A stretch of 30,730 nucleotides of DNA from Lachnospiraceae bacterium UBA6403 (GTDB lineage: Bacteria; Bacillota; Clostridia; Lachnospirales; Lachnospiraceae). The notes beneath the pieces were generated by a model. The model searched no databases. It was not told the DNA's origin and saw nothing but the letters and a program-made list of their open reading frames with translations. Below are positions 9,851-17,299 of the stretch, piece by piece. A program made the position numbers and the translations under genes. The stretch is from positions 1 through 30,730 of the forward strand of contig DJPV01000010.1 in assembly GCA_002437435.1 (NCBI GenBank), in the 5' to 3' direction. Every line of letters starts with the position of its first letter. The first letter of the stretch is position 1.

Positions 9851-9865
9851 GTTTTGATTACCCCT

Positions 9866-9944
9866 GTCTGTATATTACAGACTCTTTCTAATTTATTTGT
9901 TATCCTCCTAATTCTACAGTAGTCTCTTCATTTCATCTGTAGAA
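9866..9944 (-). promoter_or_regulatory. Structured leader of the SNF symporter mRNA
   Basis: Reading the minus strand, hairpin 1 is TTCTACAG (9937-9944) with CTGTAGAA (9912-9919), an 8-bp stem and 17-nt loop. Three bases later comes a perfect AGGAGG (9904-9909) that has no ATG, GTG or TTG at proper spacing. Hairpin 2 is GTCTGTA (9876-9882) with TACAGAC (9866-9872), loop 3. It ends three bases before the second purine-rich site that serves the real ATG at 9850. This could be a translational control leader. No known riboswitch family was recognised. Confidence 0.4.
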
Positions 9945-9957
9945 AAAATACTTTTCT

Positions 9958-9987
9958 AATATATCATACCGGGCAGTCTTCTGTCAT
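9958..9987 (-). promoter_or_regulatory. Candidate promoter of the SNF symporter gene
   Basis: Minus-strand ATGACA (9982-9987) and TATATT (9958-9963), 18-bp spacer, each one base off consensus. It would start RNA near 9951, just before hairpin 1 of the leader. Confidence 0.5.
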
Positions 9988-9995
9988 CTGGAAAA

Positions 9996-10030
9996 TTCTA
10001 CTTTTTCTACTTTTTTCTACTTTTTCTACT
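9996..10030 (-). repeat. Phased A-tract array upstream of the SNF promoter
   Basis: Four copies of GTAGAAAAA-type units on the minus strand (TTCTACTTTT on plus) repeated every 9-10 bp, directly upstream of the predicted -35. Spacing near one helical turn suggests bent DNA or an UP-like element. The array is too short and simple to be a CRISPR. Confidence 0.6.
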
Positions 10031-10057
10031 TACTTCGTCGTATTTTACCGCATACCA

Positions 10058-11446
10058 TCAGATTACCTTTTTTCCTATCCATCTGCCACTCCGATATCGC
10101 CAGATAAACAACACGCCACGCACAAACTGATCCATGATCATAGCGACCCAGACGCCGAATACTTCCATACCCATATATTTGCCCAGAATATAACTGAATA
10201 CAATACGACAGATCCACATGGTACATATAGACACGATCATGCTGTACTTAACATCTCCTGCCGCCCGGAATGTACATGGAAGCGTAAATGCTACCGGCCA
10301 GATCGTAGAAGCTGCGATACCATGCATCAACAGAATTTTTTCTGCTGCTGACTGTGCCGCATAAGAAAGTCCGTATGCCCTCATGACCAGCGGAAGAACT
10401 GCAAATGTAAATAGTACCGTAACTATGATACATGTATATGCCATGAGCAGAACTTTGATTGTATAATATTTTGCCTGTTCATAATCTCCTGCCCCCACAC
10501 ATCTTGATACCACTGTGACCATTGCAAGGGATGCTGCCATACCTGCCATCAGCTGGAATCCGGCAATCACGTTACTAACTGCATTTGCAGCGATCGCATA
10601 TGTACCAAATGTTGAGACCAGGCTGAGCACAAGGATCTTACCAAGCTGAAACATGCTGTTTTCCAGACCATTTGGAATACCAACTAACAGAATGCTTTTT
10701 ATCATATGCCAATTTACCCGGTAGCGAAAACTCTTCTTTATATAAATGCGTGCCCTGTCTGGCTCCGTCTGTGTGTTCTTCTTTGGGAGCAGCAATATGA
10801 TCATGATGACAGCTGCTGCCAGTCTGGAAACCAGTGTAGGGATTGCAACACCCTCAGTCCCACATTTGCATGCGTAAATTAAAATGGCATTTCCTGCTAC
10901 GTTGATTCCATTCATGATCAGCGATACCCTCATAGATATATTGGAATTGCCAACCGACCGGAAAATTGCCGCACCCGCATTATAAAGTGCCAGAAATGGA
11001 ATCGATGCATTTACGATCATCATATAAGTATCAGCATGGCCATATACATCTGCTTCAATATGTCCAAATACATGATTTAAGATCAATTTTTTTCCTGCAT
11101 ACATAAGTGCCATAACCCCAAGTGACAGGATCAATGAAAACCATACAAGCTGGGTAGCTGCCTCACCGGCTTTTTCTTTATTCTTCTGTCCAAGATACTG
11201 GCCAACCGTAACTGCACCACCTGTTGCAAGTGCTGCAAAAAGATTGATGATCAACTGAAAACAGCTGTCTACTAATGACACTCCGGAAACAGCCGATTCC
11301 CCTACCGAGGATACCATGATCGAATCTGCAAGTCCGACTAACATCGCAAGCATCTGTTCAATGATCAATGGCACATATAATCTGACCAGATCTTTATTTG
11401 AAAATAAATATGTACTTGTATCACGTTTTTTCTTATATTTAACCAC
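10058..11446 (-). CDS. MATE-family multidrug efflux protein
   Basis: A 12-helix inner-membrane antiporter of the MATE family that would expel cationic drugs or metabolites using Na+ or H+. The first helix region LVRLYVPLIIEQMLAMLVGL and the DSIMVSSVGE loop after it match the family start, and the repeat half begins near LLVGIPNGLENSMFQLGKI. The frame is open to an ATG at 11509, but the extra 21 residues have no good ribosome site and look unlike a MATE start. The GTG at 11446 has AGGA five bases upstream and gives a 462-residue protein beginning MVKYKKKRDTSTYLFSNKDL, so I take that as the start. It appears to be a single-gene unit. The substrate is unknown. Confidence 0.88.
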   Translation of the reverse strand: MVKYKKKRDTSTYLFSNKDLVRLYVPLIIEQMLAMLVGLADSIMVSSVGESAVSGVSLVDSCFQLIINLFAALATGGAVTVGQYLGQKNKEKAGEAATQLVWFSLILSLGVMALMYAGKKLILNHVFGHIEADVYGHADTYMMIVNASIPFLALYNAGAAIFRSVGNSNISMRVSLIMNGINVAGNAILIYACKCGTEGVAIPTLVSRLAAAVIMIILLLPKKNTQTEPDRARIYIKKSFRYRVNWHMIKSILLVGIPNGLENSMFQLGKILVLSLVSTFGTYAIAANAVSNVIAGFQLMAGMAASLAMVTVVSRCVGAGDYEQAKYYTIKVLLMAYTCIIVTVLFTFAVLPLVMRAYGLSYAAQSAAEKILLMHGIAASTIWPVAFTLPCTFRAAGDVKYSMIVSICTMWICRIVFSYILGKYMGMEVFGVWVAMIMDQFVRGVLFIWRYRSGRWIGKKVI

Positions 11447-11680
11447 GGTATTCCTGCTTTCTTTTTTTATCCAATAATGCATTATACCCATCTCATATTT
11501 TACATGCAAGTTATATCTTTTCTATATTTATATCTTTATCTGAGTTGCCTTTATCTGATCATATTTTTCTAAAATATTCTTTTTTATGGATATCCTGTTA
11601 CTGTTTTATTAGAAGAATATTACAAAAATATGTTATGCACTTTTTACCGATATTTAAGAACTTTTTCTATGGAAACCCTA

Positions 11681-11734
11681 TATAATTTGTGCTAGTATGT
11701 TGCTTGCGCATCAGATATGGTACATATCTGATGG
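11681..11734 (+). promoter_or_regulatory. Promoter -10 and leader hairpin of the deacetylase gene
   Basis: TATAAT is at 11681-11686, but the matching -35 region (GAACTT at 11658) is poor. Downstream, CATCAGATAT (11710-11719) and ATATCTGATG (11725-11734) form a perfect 10-bp stem with loop GGTAC, ending five bases before the AAGGAGG ribosome site. The rest of the gap 11447-11680 is AT-rich with nothing else recognised. Confidence 0.45.
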
Positions 11735-11752
11735 AAAAAAGGAGGTCTGCAA

Positions 11753-13255
11753 ATGAATACACACTTACAAAGGCATCACAGTTTCAGACTACTGTTACTG
11801 TCGTTGTTATTAATCTCAACTATATGTCTCACCGGATATCCGCAGGTCAGCAAAGCCGATCCTGTAGCTCCGGATTCTGCACAAGAAACCACTGATATAA
11901 AAAACGGTTTTATAAAGGAAGCAGATGGTACACACTATTATGTAAATGGAAAATCCTTAAAAGGAAGACAATGCATCGGAGAATATACCTATTGTTTTAA
12001 TCCTGAAACCGGAGTGATGGTGACAAATGGCTGGTACACGGAAAAAGCCGGAAATAAATATTATTTGAAAAAAAACGGTATTGCAGTTACCGGAAAAAAG
12101 ACGATAAACAATAAAACCTATATCTTTTCCGATAAGGGCTGTATGCTGAAGGGCTTCTGTAAAGATTACAAAACAGGGAAACGATATTATACCGGAACTA
12201 CCAGCGGTGTCATAAAAACAGGATGGAAAACCACTCCGAAAAACGCCCGCATGTATTTTGGAAAAAGTGGTGTCGCCTATACCGGAAAGCACAAGATTAA
12301 GAATCACTGGTACTATTTCAAACAGAATGGTCATGTATACACCGGAAAATTTAAAGTTAAAAATAAACTTTATTATGCAACAGAAAAAGGTACGATCAAA
12401 ACCGGAGCATTCAAAGTCGGTAACAAACGATACTATGCTACTGATAAAGGTGTAATACAAACCGGAAAATTCAAAATCGGAAAATCCACCTACTATGCAA
12501 ATGCAAAAGGTGTGATCCAGACCGGTAAATTTAAAGCTGGAAACAAATGGTACTATGCCGATGCAAACGGCGTGATCGAAACCGGAAAATTCAGGATCGG
12601 CAGTTGCTTATACTACACAGACAAGAACGGTGCCGTCTACCGTACCGTAGATGGAAACAAAAAAATGATTGCCCTGACATTTGATGATGGTCCATCTCCT
12701 TATACTCCTATCGTTCTGAATACTCTGGAAAAATATGATGCTGTTGCAACCTTTTTCGTTGTCGGCAACCGCGTTCCTGCCTATCCATCCTATGTAAAAC
12801 GGGCATATAATCTGGGCTGCGAAATCGGCACACACACTTATGATCACGCATGGCTCAATCAGTTATCGGCAGCAGGTATTAAAGATGAGATCAAAAAAGG
12901 ATCAGATGCGATCGTCCGCGCGATCGGTGTAGCACCTACACTGATGCGACCACCTGGTGGCTGTATCAACGAAACCGTACGAAAAAATGTAGGACTTCCA
13001 ATGATCCTGTGGTCGGTCGATACCAGAGACTGGGAAACCAGAAGTACACCTACAACGATCACACGAGTTGTAGATGGCGCTTATGACGGTGCAGTCATAT
13101 TAGTCCATGATCTGCATGAATCAACTGCCATTGCCTCAAAAACATTTATTCCGAAGCTGATCAAAAATGGTTATCAGCTTGTAACCGTCAGCGAAATGGC
13201 TGAGCTTCGCGGTGTAAAAATGACAGCCGGACAGACATATAATTCATTTAGATAA
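11753..13255 (+). CDS. Secreted polysaccharide deacetylase with cell-wall-binding repeats
   Basis: A 500-residue exported enzyme likely to remove N-acetyl groups from wall peptidoglycan or another surface glycan. A signal peptide is visible (HRH-containing start, hydrophobic residues about 12-28). Residues about 45-300 are choline-binding/glucan-binding-type repeats (TG-F-YY-G pattern), ending in five uniform 20-residue units. The C-terminal NodB domain has all usual motifs: TFDDGPS (metal Asp), HTYDHAW (metal His pair), RPPGG, WSVDTRDW and the late LVHDLHES with the catalytic His. No catalytic residue is missing. The ATG has AAGGAGG seven bases upstream. No sortase signal is seen, so attachment is probably through the repeats. 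Substrate is inferred from family only. Confidence 0.92.
   Translation: MNTHLQRHHSFRLLLLSLLLISTICLTGYPQVSKADPVAPDSAQETTDIKNGFIKEADGTHYYVNGKSLKGRQCIGEYTYCFNPETGVMVTNGWYTEKAGNKYYLKKNGIAVTGKKTINNKTYIFSDKGCMLKGFCKDYKTGKRYYTGTTSGVIKTGWKTTPKNARMYFGKSGVAYTGKHKIKNHWYYFKQNGHVYTGKFKVKNKLYYATEKGTIKTGAFKVGNKRYYATDKGVIQTGKFKIGKSTYYANAKGVIQTGKFKAGNKWYYADANGVIETGKFRIGSCLYYTDKNGAVYRTVDGNKKMIALTFDDGPSPYTPIVLNTLEKYDAVATFFVVGNRVPAYPSYVKRAYNLGCEIGTHTYDHAWLNQLSAAGIKDEIKKGSDAIVRAIGVAPTLMRPPGGCINETVRKNVGLPMILWSVDTRDWETRSTPTTITRVVDGAYDGAVILVHDLHESTAIASKTFIPKLIKNGYQLVTVSEMAELRGVKMTAGQTYNSFR
12341..12640 (+). repeat. Five in-frame 60-bp repeats coding for wall-binding units
   Basis: Five consecutive 20-codon units beginning ACCGGA or ACCGGT and coding for TGKFK-type segments (TGKFKVKNKLYYATEKGTIK is the first). 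They follow less regular copies. The uniform length suggests recent expansion by unequal crossing over. Confidence 0.85.
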
Positions 13256-13278
13256 AATACTCCCGATAAAAAAGGAAA

Positions 13279-13316
13279 GAAGTCCAGATACGACATTGCT
13301 ACCGTATCTGGATTTC
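13279..13316. other. Long hairpin after the deacetylase gene
   Basis: TCCAGATACG (13283-13292) pairs with CGTATCTGGA (13303-13312), extended by GAAG/TTTC with one G-T pair. On plus it is followed by an A-tract rather than T, so it is not a standard plus-strand terminator. On minus it runs into CTTCTTTCCTTTTTTA, so it could stop leftward RNA. Confidence 0.5.
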
Positions 13317-13329
13317 TAAAAAAAATAAA

Positions 13330-13370
13330 ATGGAATCTTACTACCCCATTGTAATAAGATTCCATCTTTT
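13330..13370 (+). terminator. Bidirectional terminator after the deacetylase gene
   Basis: An 11-bp stem ATGGAATCTTA (13330-13340) with TAAGATTCCAT (13355-13365), followed on plus by CTTTTTATT and on minus by TTTTATTTTTTTTA. It works on paper in both directions between convergent genes. The remainder of 13371-13512 shows nothing recognisable. Confidence 0.75.
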
Positions 13371-13512
13371 TATTATAATCACCATAAAACCCCTGGTAAT
13401 TTTTTATCTGTTGTCTTTCTTATGGACTGACTATAGCATGCCATTTTATCAGCGTCAACCCATAGTTGTCAGATTTTACACACATTTTGCTAAATATTCG
13501 GAAAATTAATTC

Positions 13513-13550
13513 AGGCGGTATATATACGATGCTACGTATCTATACCGCCT
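13513..13550 (-). terminator. Probable terminator of purC
   Basis: AGGCGGTATA (13513-13522) pairs with TATACCGCCT (13541-13550), with an inner ATACG/CGTAT stem. It lies 22 bp after the purC stop. The following minus-strand sequence (GAATTAATTTTCC) is only weakly T-rich. Confidence 0.5.
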
Positions 13551-13572
13551 AATAAAATTAAGTACTATTTTA

Positions 13573-14445
13573 TTACTTTAAAGGCTTGCCTGTCAGGAGT
13601 TCATATGCCTGAAGATATTTATCAATTGTCTTCTGAACGATCTCGTCAGGAAGCTCCCAGTTATTATCAGGATTTGCCTTTAACCAGTCACGCGCAAACT
13701 GCTTATCAAAGGATGGCTGACCATGACCTGGTTCATATCCTTCAGCAGGCCAGAAACGGGAGCTGTCCGGTGTGAGCATCTCATCACCAAGAACGATATT
13801 GCCATTCTCATCCAGACCAAACTCGAACTTAGTATCTGCTATGATGATACCTCTTGATAATGCATATTCTGCACACTTCTTATATAAAGCGATCGTATAG
13901 TCACGAAGCTTTGCTCCATATTCTTCGCCTTTGCCAGGAAATCTCTTTTCCAGATATTCAACACTCTGCTCGTATGAGATATTCTCATCATGGTCTCCGA
14001 TCTCTGCCTTTGTGGAAGGTGTATAGATCGGTTCCGGAAGCTTATCAGATTCTTTTAATCCTTCTGGAAGCTTGATACCGCATACTGTACCGTTTTCTTT
14101 GTAGCTTGCCCAGCCACTTCCTGTGATATAACCACGAACGATACACTCAACAGGGAGCATTTCCAGCTTCTTGCACATCATGCTGTTTCCGTCAAATTTC
14201 TCCTGCTGGAAAAATTCAGGCATATCTTTTACGTCAACAGAGATCATATGGTTTGGAAGAATATCTTCTGTCATATCAAACCAGAATTTGGACATCTGTG
14301 TCAGGACTGTACCCTTCTTTGTAACGATGTTCTTTAAAATGACATCAAAACAACTGATACGGTCTGTTGCTACCATGATAAGGCTGTCACCATTATCATA
14401 AATCTCACGTACTTTACCCTCTTTAATCGGTTTCATTTCCTGCAT
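13573..14445 (-). CDS. purC: Phosphoribosylaminoimidazole-succinocarboxamide synthase
   Basis: Joins aspartate to CAIR with ATP in purine synthesis, forming SAICAR. The signature PVECIVRGYITGSGWASYKE and the ATP-site stretch EGKVREIYD near the N-terminus are clear, with FEFGLDENGNIVLGDEMLTP and DSSRFW at the metal and substrate site. At 290 residues it belongs to the longer PurC form rather than the roughly 235-residue form. The ATG at 14445 has GAGG eight bases upstream. No other purine gene is adjacent, so it appears as a single-gene unit downstream of the sufC-sufB pair (89 bp gap) and may have its own promoter. Confidence 0.96.
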   Translation of the reverse strand: MQEMKPIKEGKVREIYDNGDSLIMVATDRISCFDVILKNIVTKKGTVLTQMSKFWFDMTEDILPNHMISVDVKDMPEFFQQEKFDGNSMMCKKLEMLPVECIVRGYITGSGWASYKENGTVCGIKLPEGLKESDKLPEPIYTPSTKAEIGDHDENISYEQSVEYLEKRFPGKGEEYGAKLRDYTIALYKKCAEYALSRGIIIADTKFEFGLDENGNIVLGDEMLTPDSSRFWPAEGYEPGHGQPSFDKQFARDWLKANPDNNWELPDEIVQKTIDKYLQAYELLTGKPLK

Positions 14446-14534
14446 TTTTGATACCTCGCTATGATTTTATGATTTGTATTTTTTACTCTTACAAACTATC
14501 ACTATCTACCCGCAATGTCAAATAAGTTATGTGT

Positions 14535-15452
14535 TTATTTTAAGAATCCGTTGATGATCTGTTCTTCTGCTTCTGCCTCTGTCAGCCCAAGTGTCATCAG
14601 TTTGATAAGCTGCTCGCCTGCTATTTTACCGATCGCTGCTTCATGGATCAGATTTGCGTCAATGTTATTTGCCGTAAGCTTCGGACTTGCAGATACGCTT
14701 GCGCCATCCATAATGATCGCATCACATTCACTGTGACCCTTACATTCATTATTGCCATTGATCGTAGAATAGAATTCCTGTCTGGACTGATCTCTTGCAA
14801 CGGATCTGGATACTACATTTGTACTGCATCCTTTTCCATTTAAGTCTACATCAAAATCCGTCTTCGCATACTGCTTTCCGTGTGTCATGATCTTCTCACG
14901 GATCTCTAATGATGCGTTGTCCTTCAGATCACCGCTGGTCTTTCTGACGGTCGAATCGATTCCCTTGATCTGGGTTGTCTCCATCTCCATCGATGCGCCT
15001 TCCTCTAAATGCACGATGGTTTCCGGATTCATGATATTCTCGCCATTTCCATCTCCCTCACCGTAATGGCGTTCGATGTATTTTACCTTTGCATTTTTAC
15101 CGATATAAAATGTATGGATACCGTCATGCTTGGAAGTGTCCACACCACAGTTATGAATTCCGCATCCGGCTACGATCGTCACATCACAGTCCTCTCCGAT
15201 ATAAAAATCATTGTATACCATATCCTGCAGACCGCTCTTGCTCAAAAGAACAGGGATATGCACACTCTCATTTTTTGTTCCCTGTTTGATGATGATATCG
15301 ATTCCCGGCTTATCCTCTTTTGTTACAATATCTATATTTGCAGTTGTATTTCTGCTGTCAAGCTGTCCGTTGACACGAATATTAAATGCGCCTTCCGGTA
15401 CATCATGAAGCCCTGCTACCTGCTGCAATAAACTCTTCTGAATTAAATCCAT
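14535..15452 (-). CDS. SufB/SufD-family Fe-S assembly protein (short, SmsB-like)
   Basis: Scaffold partner of the SufC ATPase in iron-sulfur cluster assembly. The 305-residue protein is mainly the right-handed beta-helix core of the SufB/D family. It ends in the family hallmark HEAAIGKIAGEQLIKLM then GLTEAEAEEQIINGFL. It is much shorter than standard SufB (about 470) and lacks a long N-terminal domain. This matches the two-gene SufC plus SufB-like minimal systems (called SMS in recent literature) of anaerobes and methanogens. Several Cys are present, including GCGIHNCGVD. The start has GAGG eight bases upstream and lies 18 bp after sufC. No sufS or sufU lies in the window. Confidence 0.85.
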   Translation of the reverse strand: MDLIQKSLLQQVAGLHDVPEGAFNIRVNGQLDSRNTTANIDIVTKEDKPGIDIIIKQGTKNESVHIPVLLSKSGLQDMVYNDFYIGEDCDVTIVAGCGIHNCGVDTSKHDGIHTFYIGKNAKVKYIERHYGEGDGNGENIMNPETIVHLEEGASMEMETTQIKGIDSTVRKTSGDLKDNASLEIREKIMTHGKQYAKTDFDVDLNGKGCSTNVVSRSVARDQSRQEFYSTINGNNECKGHSECDAIIMDGASVSASPKLTANNIDANLIHEAAIGKIAGEQLIKLMTLGLTEAEAEEQIINGFLK

Positions 15453-15470
15453 GTTCTGTTACCTCACAAT

Positions 15471-16196
15471 TTATTTCTGTTTTTCTTCCAGCACCTTGCA
15501 GGTGGCTGATTCGCTGGTCAGTTTCGGCATGATCTCATCTCTGCTTCCGACCGCATCCACATGACCATTTGCGATCACAACGATCTTATCTGCTATATTA
15601 AGAATACGTTCCTGATGAGAAATGATCAGGATCGTTCCGTTGATCTCCTCACGCATCTTCTCAAATACCTTGATCAGGCTGTTAAAACTCCACAGATCGA
15701 TGCCTGCCTCAGGCTCATCAAATAATGACAGCCTGGTTCCTCTGGCAATGATCATGGCGATCTCGATACGTTTCAACTCACCACCGGAAAGGCTGGCATT
15801 TACTTCACGGTTCACATAGTCTCTTGCACATAAACCGACCTCCGAAAGAATCTCACAGATCTGTGACACATTCAATGTTTTGCCCGATGCTATGGATACC
15901 AGATCTTTTACGGTAAGTCCTTTAAAATGAACCGGCTGCTGAAAAGCATAGCTGATTCCTTTATTTGCGCGTTCTGTTATATTCAGTTCTGAAATATCCT
16001 CGCCATCTAAAAGAATCTGTCCGGTCGTCGGCTTAATGATTCCGGCTATGATCTTAGCAAGGGTTGATTTACCACCGCCATTTGGTCCGGTGATCGCTAC
16101 GAAATGTTCGTCTACTGTAAGGTTAATGTCTTTTAATATTGCTTTCTCTTTTCCATCCTCATTTACAATATATGAGATGTTTTTTAACTCTAACAT
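15471..16196 (-). CDS. sufC: SufC-like Fe-S assembly ATPase
   Basis: A 241-residue soluble ABC ATPase that acts with the SufB/D-like protein encoded just downstream. It has Walker A GPNGGGKST, signature SLSGGELKR, Walker B LSLFDEPEAGIDLW and switch histidine ISHQER. The EPEAGID wording and the lack of any membrane partner match SufC rather than a transport ATPase. The ATG has GGAGG four to five bases upstream. Its promoter must lie in 16197-16340 or within the inverted-repeat element beyond, but I could not pick a convincing one. Confidence 0.9.
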   Translation of the reverse strand: MLELKNISYIVNEDGKEKAILKDINLTVDEHFVAITGPNGGGKSTLAKIIAGIIKPTTGQILLDGEDISELNITERANKGISYAFQQPVHFKGLTVKDLVSIASGKTLNVSQICEILSEVGLCARDYVNREVNASLSGGELKRIEIAMIIARGTRLSLFDEPEAGIDLWSFNSLIKVFEKMREEINGTILIISHQERILNIADKIVVIANGHVDAVGSRDEIMPKLTSESATCKVLEEKQK

Positions 16197-16435
16197 AGTT
16201 CCTCCATCGCTGTGTCCGTTTGTTTTTTCTTTTTAAGCACATTGTCTTATAGTATATCCTAAAATCCCCTGTATTCCAATATGCTTTTGGTATTTTTTCC
16301 AGTTTCTGGCGGAAGTATGCGTAGTATCTCTCCCATAAACAAAATAAGTCCATCTGATTGTGGGATATGGTTCATGGCTGTATTCACCATATATGACTTA
16401 CTGCGGTTTCTGTTTGCTGCACATGTTGAGCGGAG

Positions 16436-16478
16436 CACTTAGTGAAGACGAGCAATATTGCGAAGTCTGAGGTTAGTG
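16436..16478 (+). other. Internal-loop motif, copy 1 (element A)
   Basis: CACT (16436-16439) pairs AGTG (16475-16478). A fixed internal loop TAGTGA/GAGGTT follows. Then AGAC (16446-16449) pairs GTCT (16465-16468), then GA/GAA, then GCAAT/ATTGC. The same loop bases recur in copies 2 and 3 with different stem bases. Confidence 0.6.
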
Positions 16479-16486
16479 CGTGCCAT

Positions 16487-16542
16487 GTAAGTACACTTAG
16501 TGAAAACGAGCGTTAGCGAAGTTTGAGGTTAGTGTAGCTTAC
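16487..16542 (+). other. Internal-loop motif, copy 2 (element A)
   Basis: GTAAG TACACT (16487-16497) pairs AGTGTA and CTTAC (16531-16542) with one bulged G. The loop TAGTGA/GAGGTT is identical to copy 1. The inner stem is AAAC/GTTT instead of AGAC/GTCT, then GA/GAA around GC-GTTA-GC. The stem change from copy 1 is compensated on both sides. Confidence 0.6.
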
Positions 16543-16549
16543 CTGATCC

Positions 16550-16602
16550 GTAAATACTCCTGTGCCAACTCGCCTTCGGCTCAGACAGGCACTCGTATTT
16601 AC
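16550..16602 (+). other. Nested hairpin core of element A
   Basis: Outer stem GTAAATAC (16550-16557)/GTATTTAC (16595-16602) is perfect. Next stem is CCTGT/ACAGG (16559-16563, 16585-16589). Fixed unpaired GCCAACTC and TCA flank an apical GCC-TTC-GGC hairpin. Copies in elements C and D keep the loops and change the stems. Confidence 0.65.
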
Positions 16603-16764
16603 TGACAATGTGCAGCTCACAACGAAATCCTCATAAATGTCATATTATGGTGAACACAGCCATAAACCATATATCACGCAACCAGATGGGCTTATTTTTT
16701 ACAATTATATATTTTTCTTTCCGTGCTCGAAATGGATATAAGCAGTATCAGTTTCGCATTTATA

Positions 16765-17145
16765 TTAAACATTTCTCTTCTTGGTTAACACGCCTGCGAT
16801 TATGAATATAACGCCAAATGCTACAGAGATAACACCCCAGATGACCAAATCAGCATAGGAACCTGCACATATTAGACCGATCAGACCACCGACTATGTAG
16901 AAGCCTGCACTTGTAAAAGCTCCGCCTGCTCCGGTTGACTTTCTGGTCACGATCCCAACGATTCCTGCTACAAGAAAACAAACTGCAAGTAATACACCTG
17001 CGGAACCTCCGGCTTCTCCGTTTTCTTCCAGTGCATTTGATAATCCTGCCGCACAGGACTGAAACGTTACTAAGACCGATAACACGATCGTTATGATTCC
17101 TGCTACAAGTCTAAATGTTGATAAGGGCTGTTTTGTCTTTTCCAT
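16765..17145 (-). CDS. Small four-helix membrane protein, function unknown
   Basis: A 126-residue hydrophobic protein with four predicted membrane segments (about residues 10-32, 48-62, 75-95 and 98-120) and a short Lys/Arg tail that should lie inside. The first loop is acidic and glycine-rich (EENGEAGGSAG). I do not recognise a family with certainty, but the pattern of Ala/Gly-rich helices resembles small DUF-type membrane proteins common in Lachnospiraceae. It lies 153 bp after the kinase gene on the same strand and could be expressed with it. An upstream GAGGAGAG-like ribosome site supports the ATG at 17145. Confidence 0.75.
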   Translation of the reverse strand: MEKTKQPLSTFRLVAGIITIVLSVLVTFQSCAAGLSNALEENGEAGGSAGVLLAVCFLVAGIVGIVTRKSTGAGGAFTSAGFYIVGGLIGLICAGSYADLVIWGVISVAFGVIFIIAGVLTKKRNV

Positions 17146-17282
17146 AATTCTCTCCTCTTTCTACTGTTATAAGTATTCTTGGTATTATATTAAAATTTCC
17201 ATGTATCAGTCGTCATTTAAGGTATTTTAATATAATTACAACAACTGCCTTTCTTATCTTATAAAATTATCAGAAAGAGCTG

Positions 17283-17299
17283 GTGTGCTGTCAGCACAC
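17283..17299 (-). terminator. Dyad at the end of the kinase gene
   Basis: GTGTGCTG (17283-17290) and CAGCACAC (17292-17299) are perfect complements around one base, touching the kinase stop codon. Only a weak U-rich stretch (CTCTTTCTG) follows on the minus strand, so terminator function is uncertain. Confidence 0.35.

Larger units (their letters stand above)
16341..16698. repeat. Long inverted-repeat element A with structured modules
   Basis: The 568-bp gap 16197-16764 has no gene and is mostly this element. The left arm runs 16341-16424 and the right arm 16608-16698. They are imperfect reverse complements over about 80 bp: AAAATAAGTCCATCTG on the left, and AAAATAAGCCCATCTG when the right arm is reversed. 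Other matches are ATGGCTGT, TTCACCAT and the inner GCTGCACAT. Between the arms are two tandem copies of an internal-loop motif (16436-16478, 16487-16542) and one nested hairpin core (16550-16602). It has no transposase ORF. It lies 67 bp behind the stop codon of the small membrane protein gene. Confidence 0.85.

Noticed and set aside
9996..10030. Possible CRISPR-like array
   Set aside because: Units are only 9-10 bp with no spacers; phased A-tracts explain it better.
11957..12460. Minus-strand open frame of 167 codons inside the deacetylase gene
   Set aside because: It is antisense to the repeated wall-binding segment; its length comes from the repeat codon pattern and no protein family is visible.
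16341..16698. Insertion sequence with transposase
   Set aside because: No open frame of useful length and no transposase motif; the inverted arms are not shared with the other copies.
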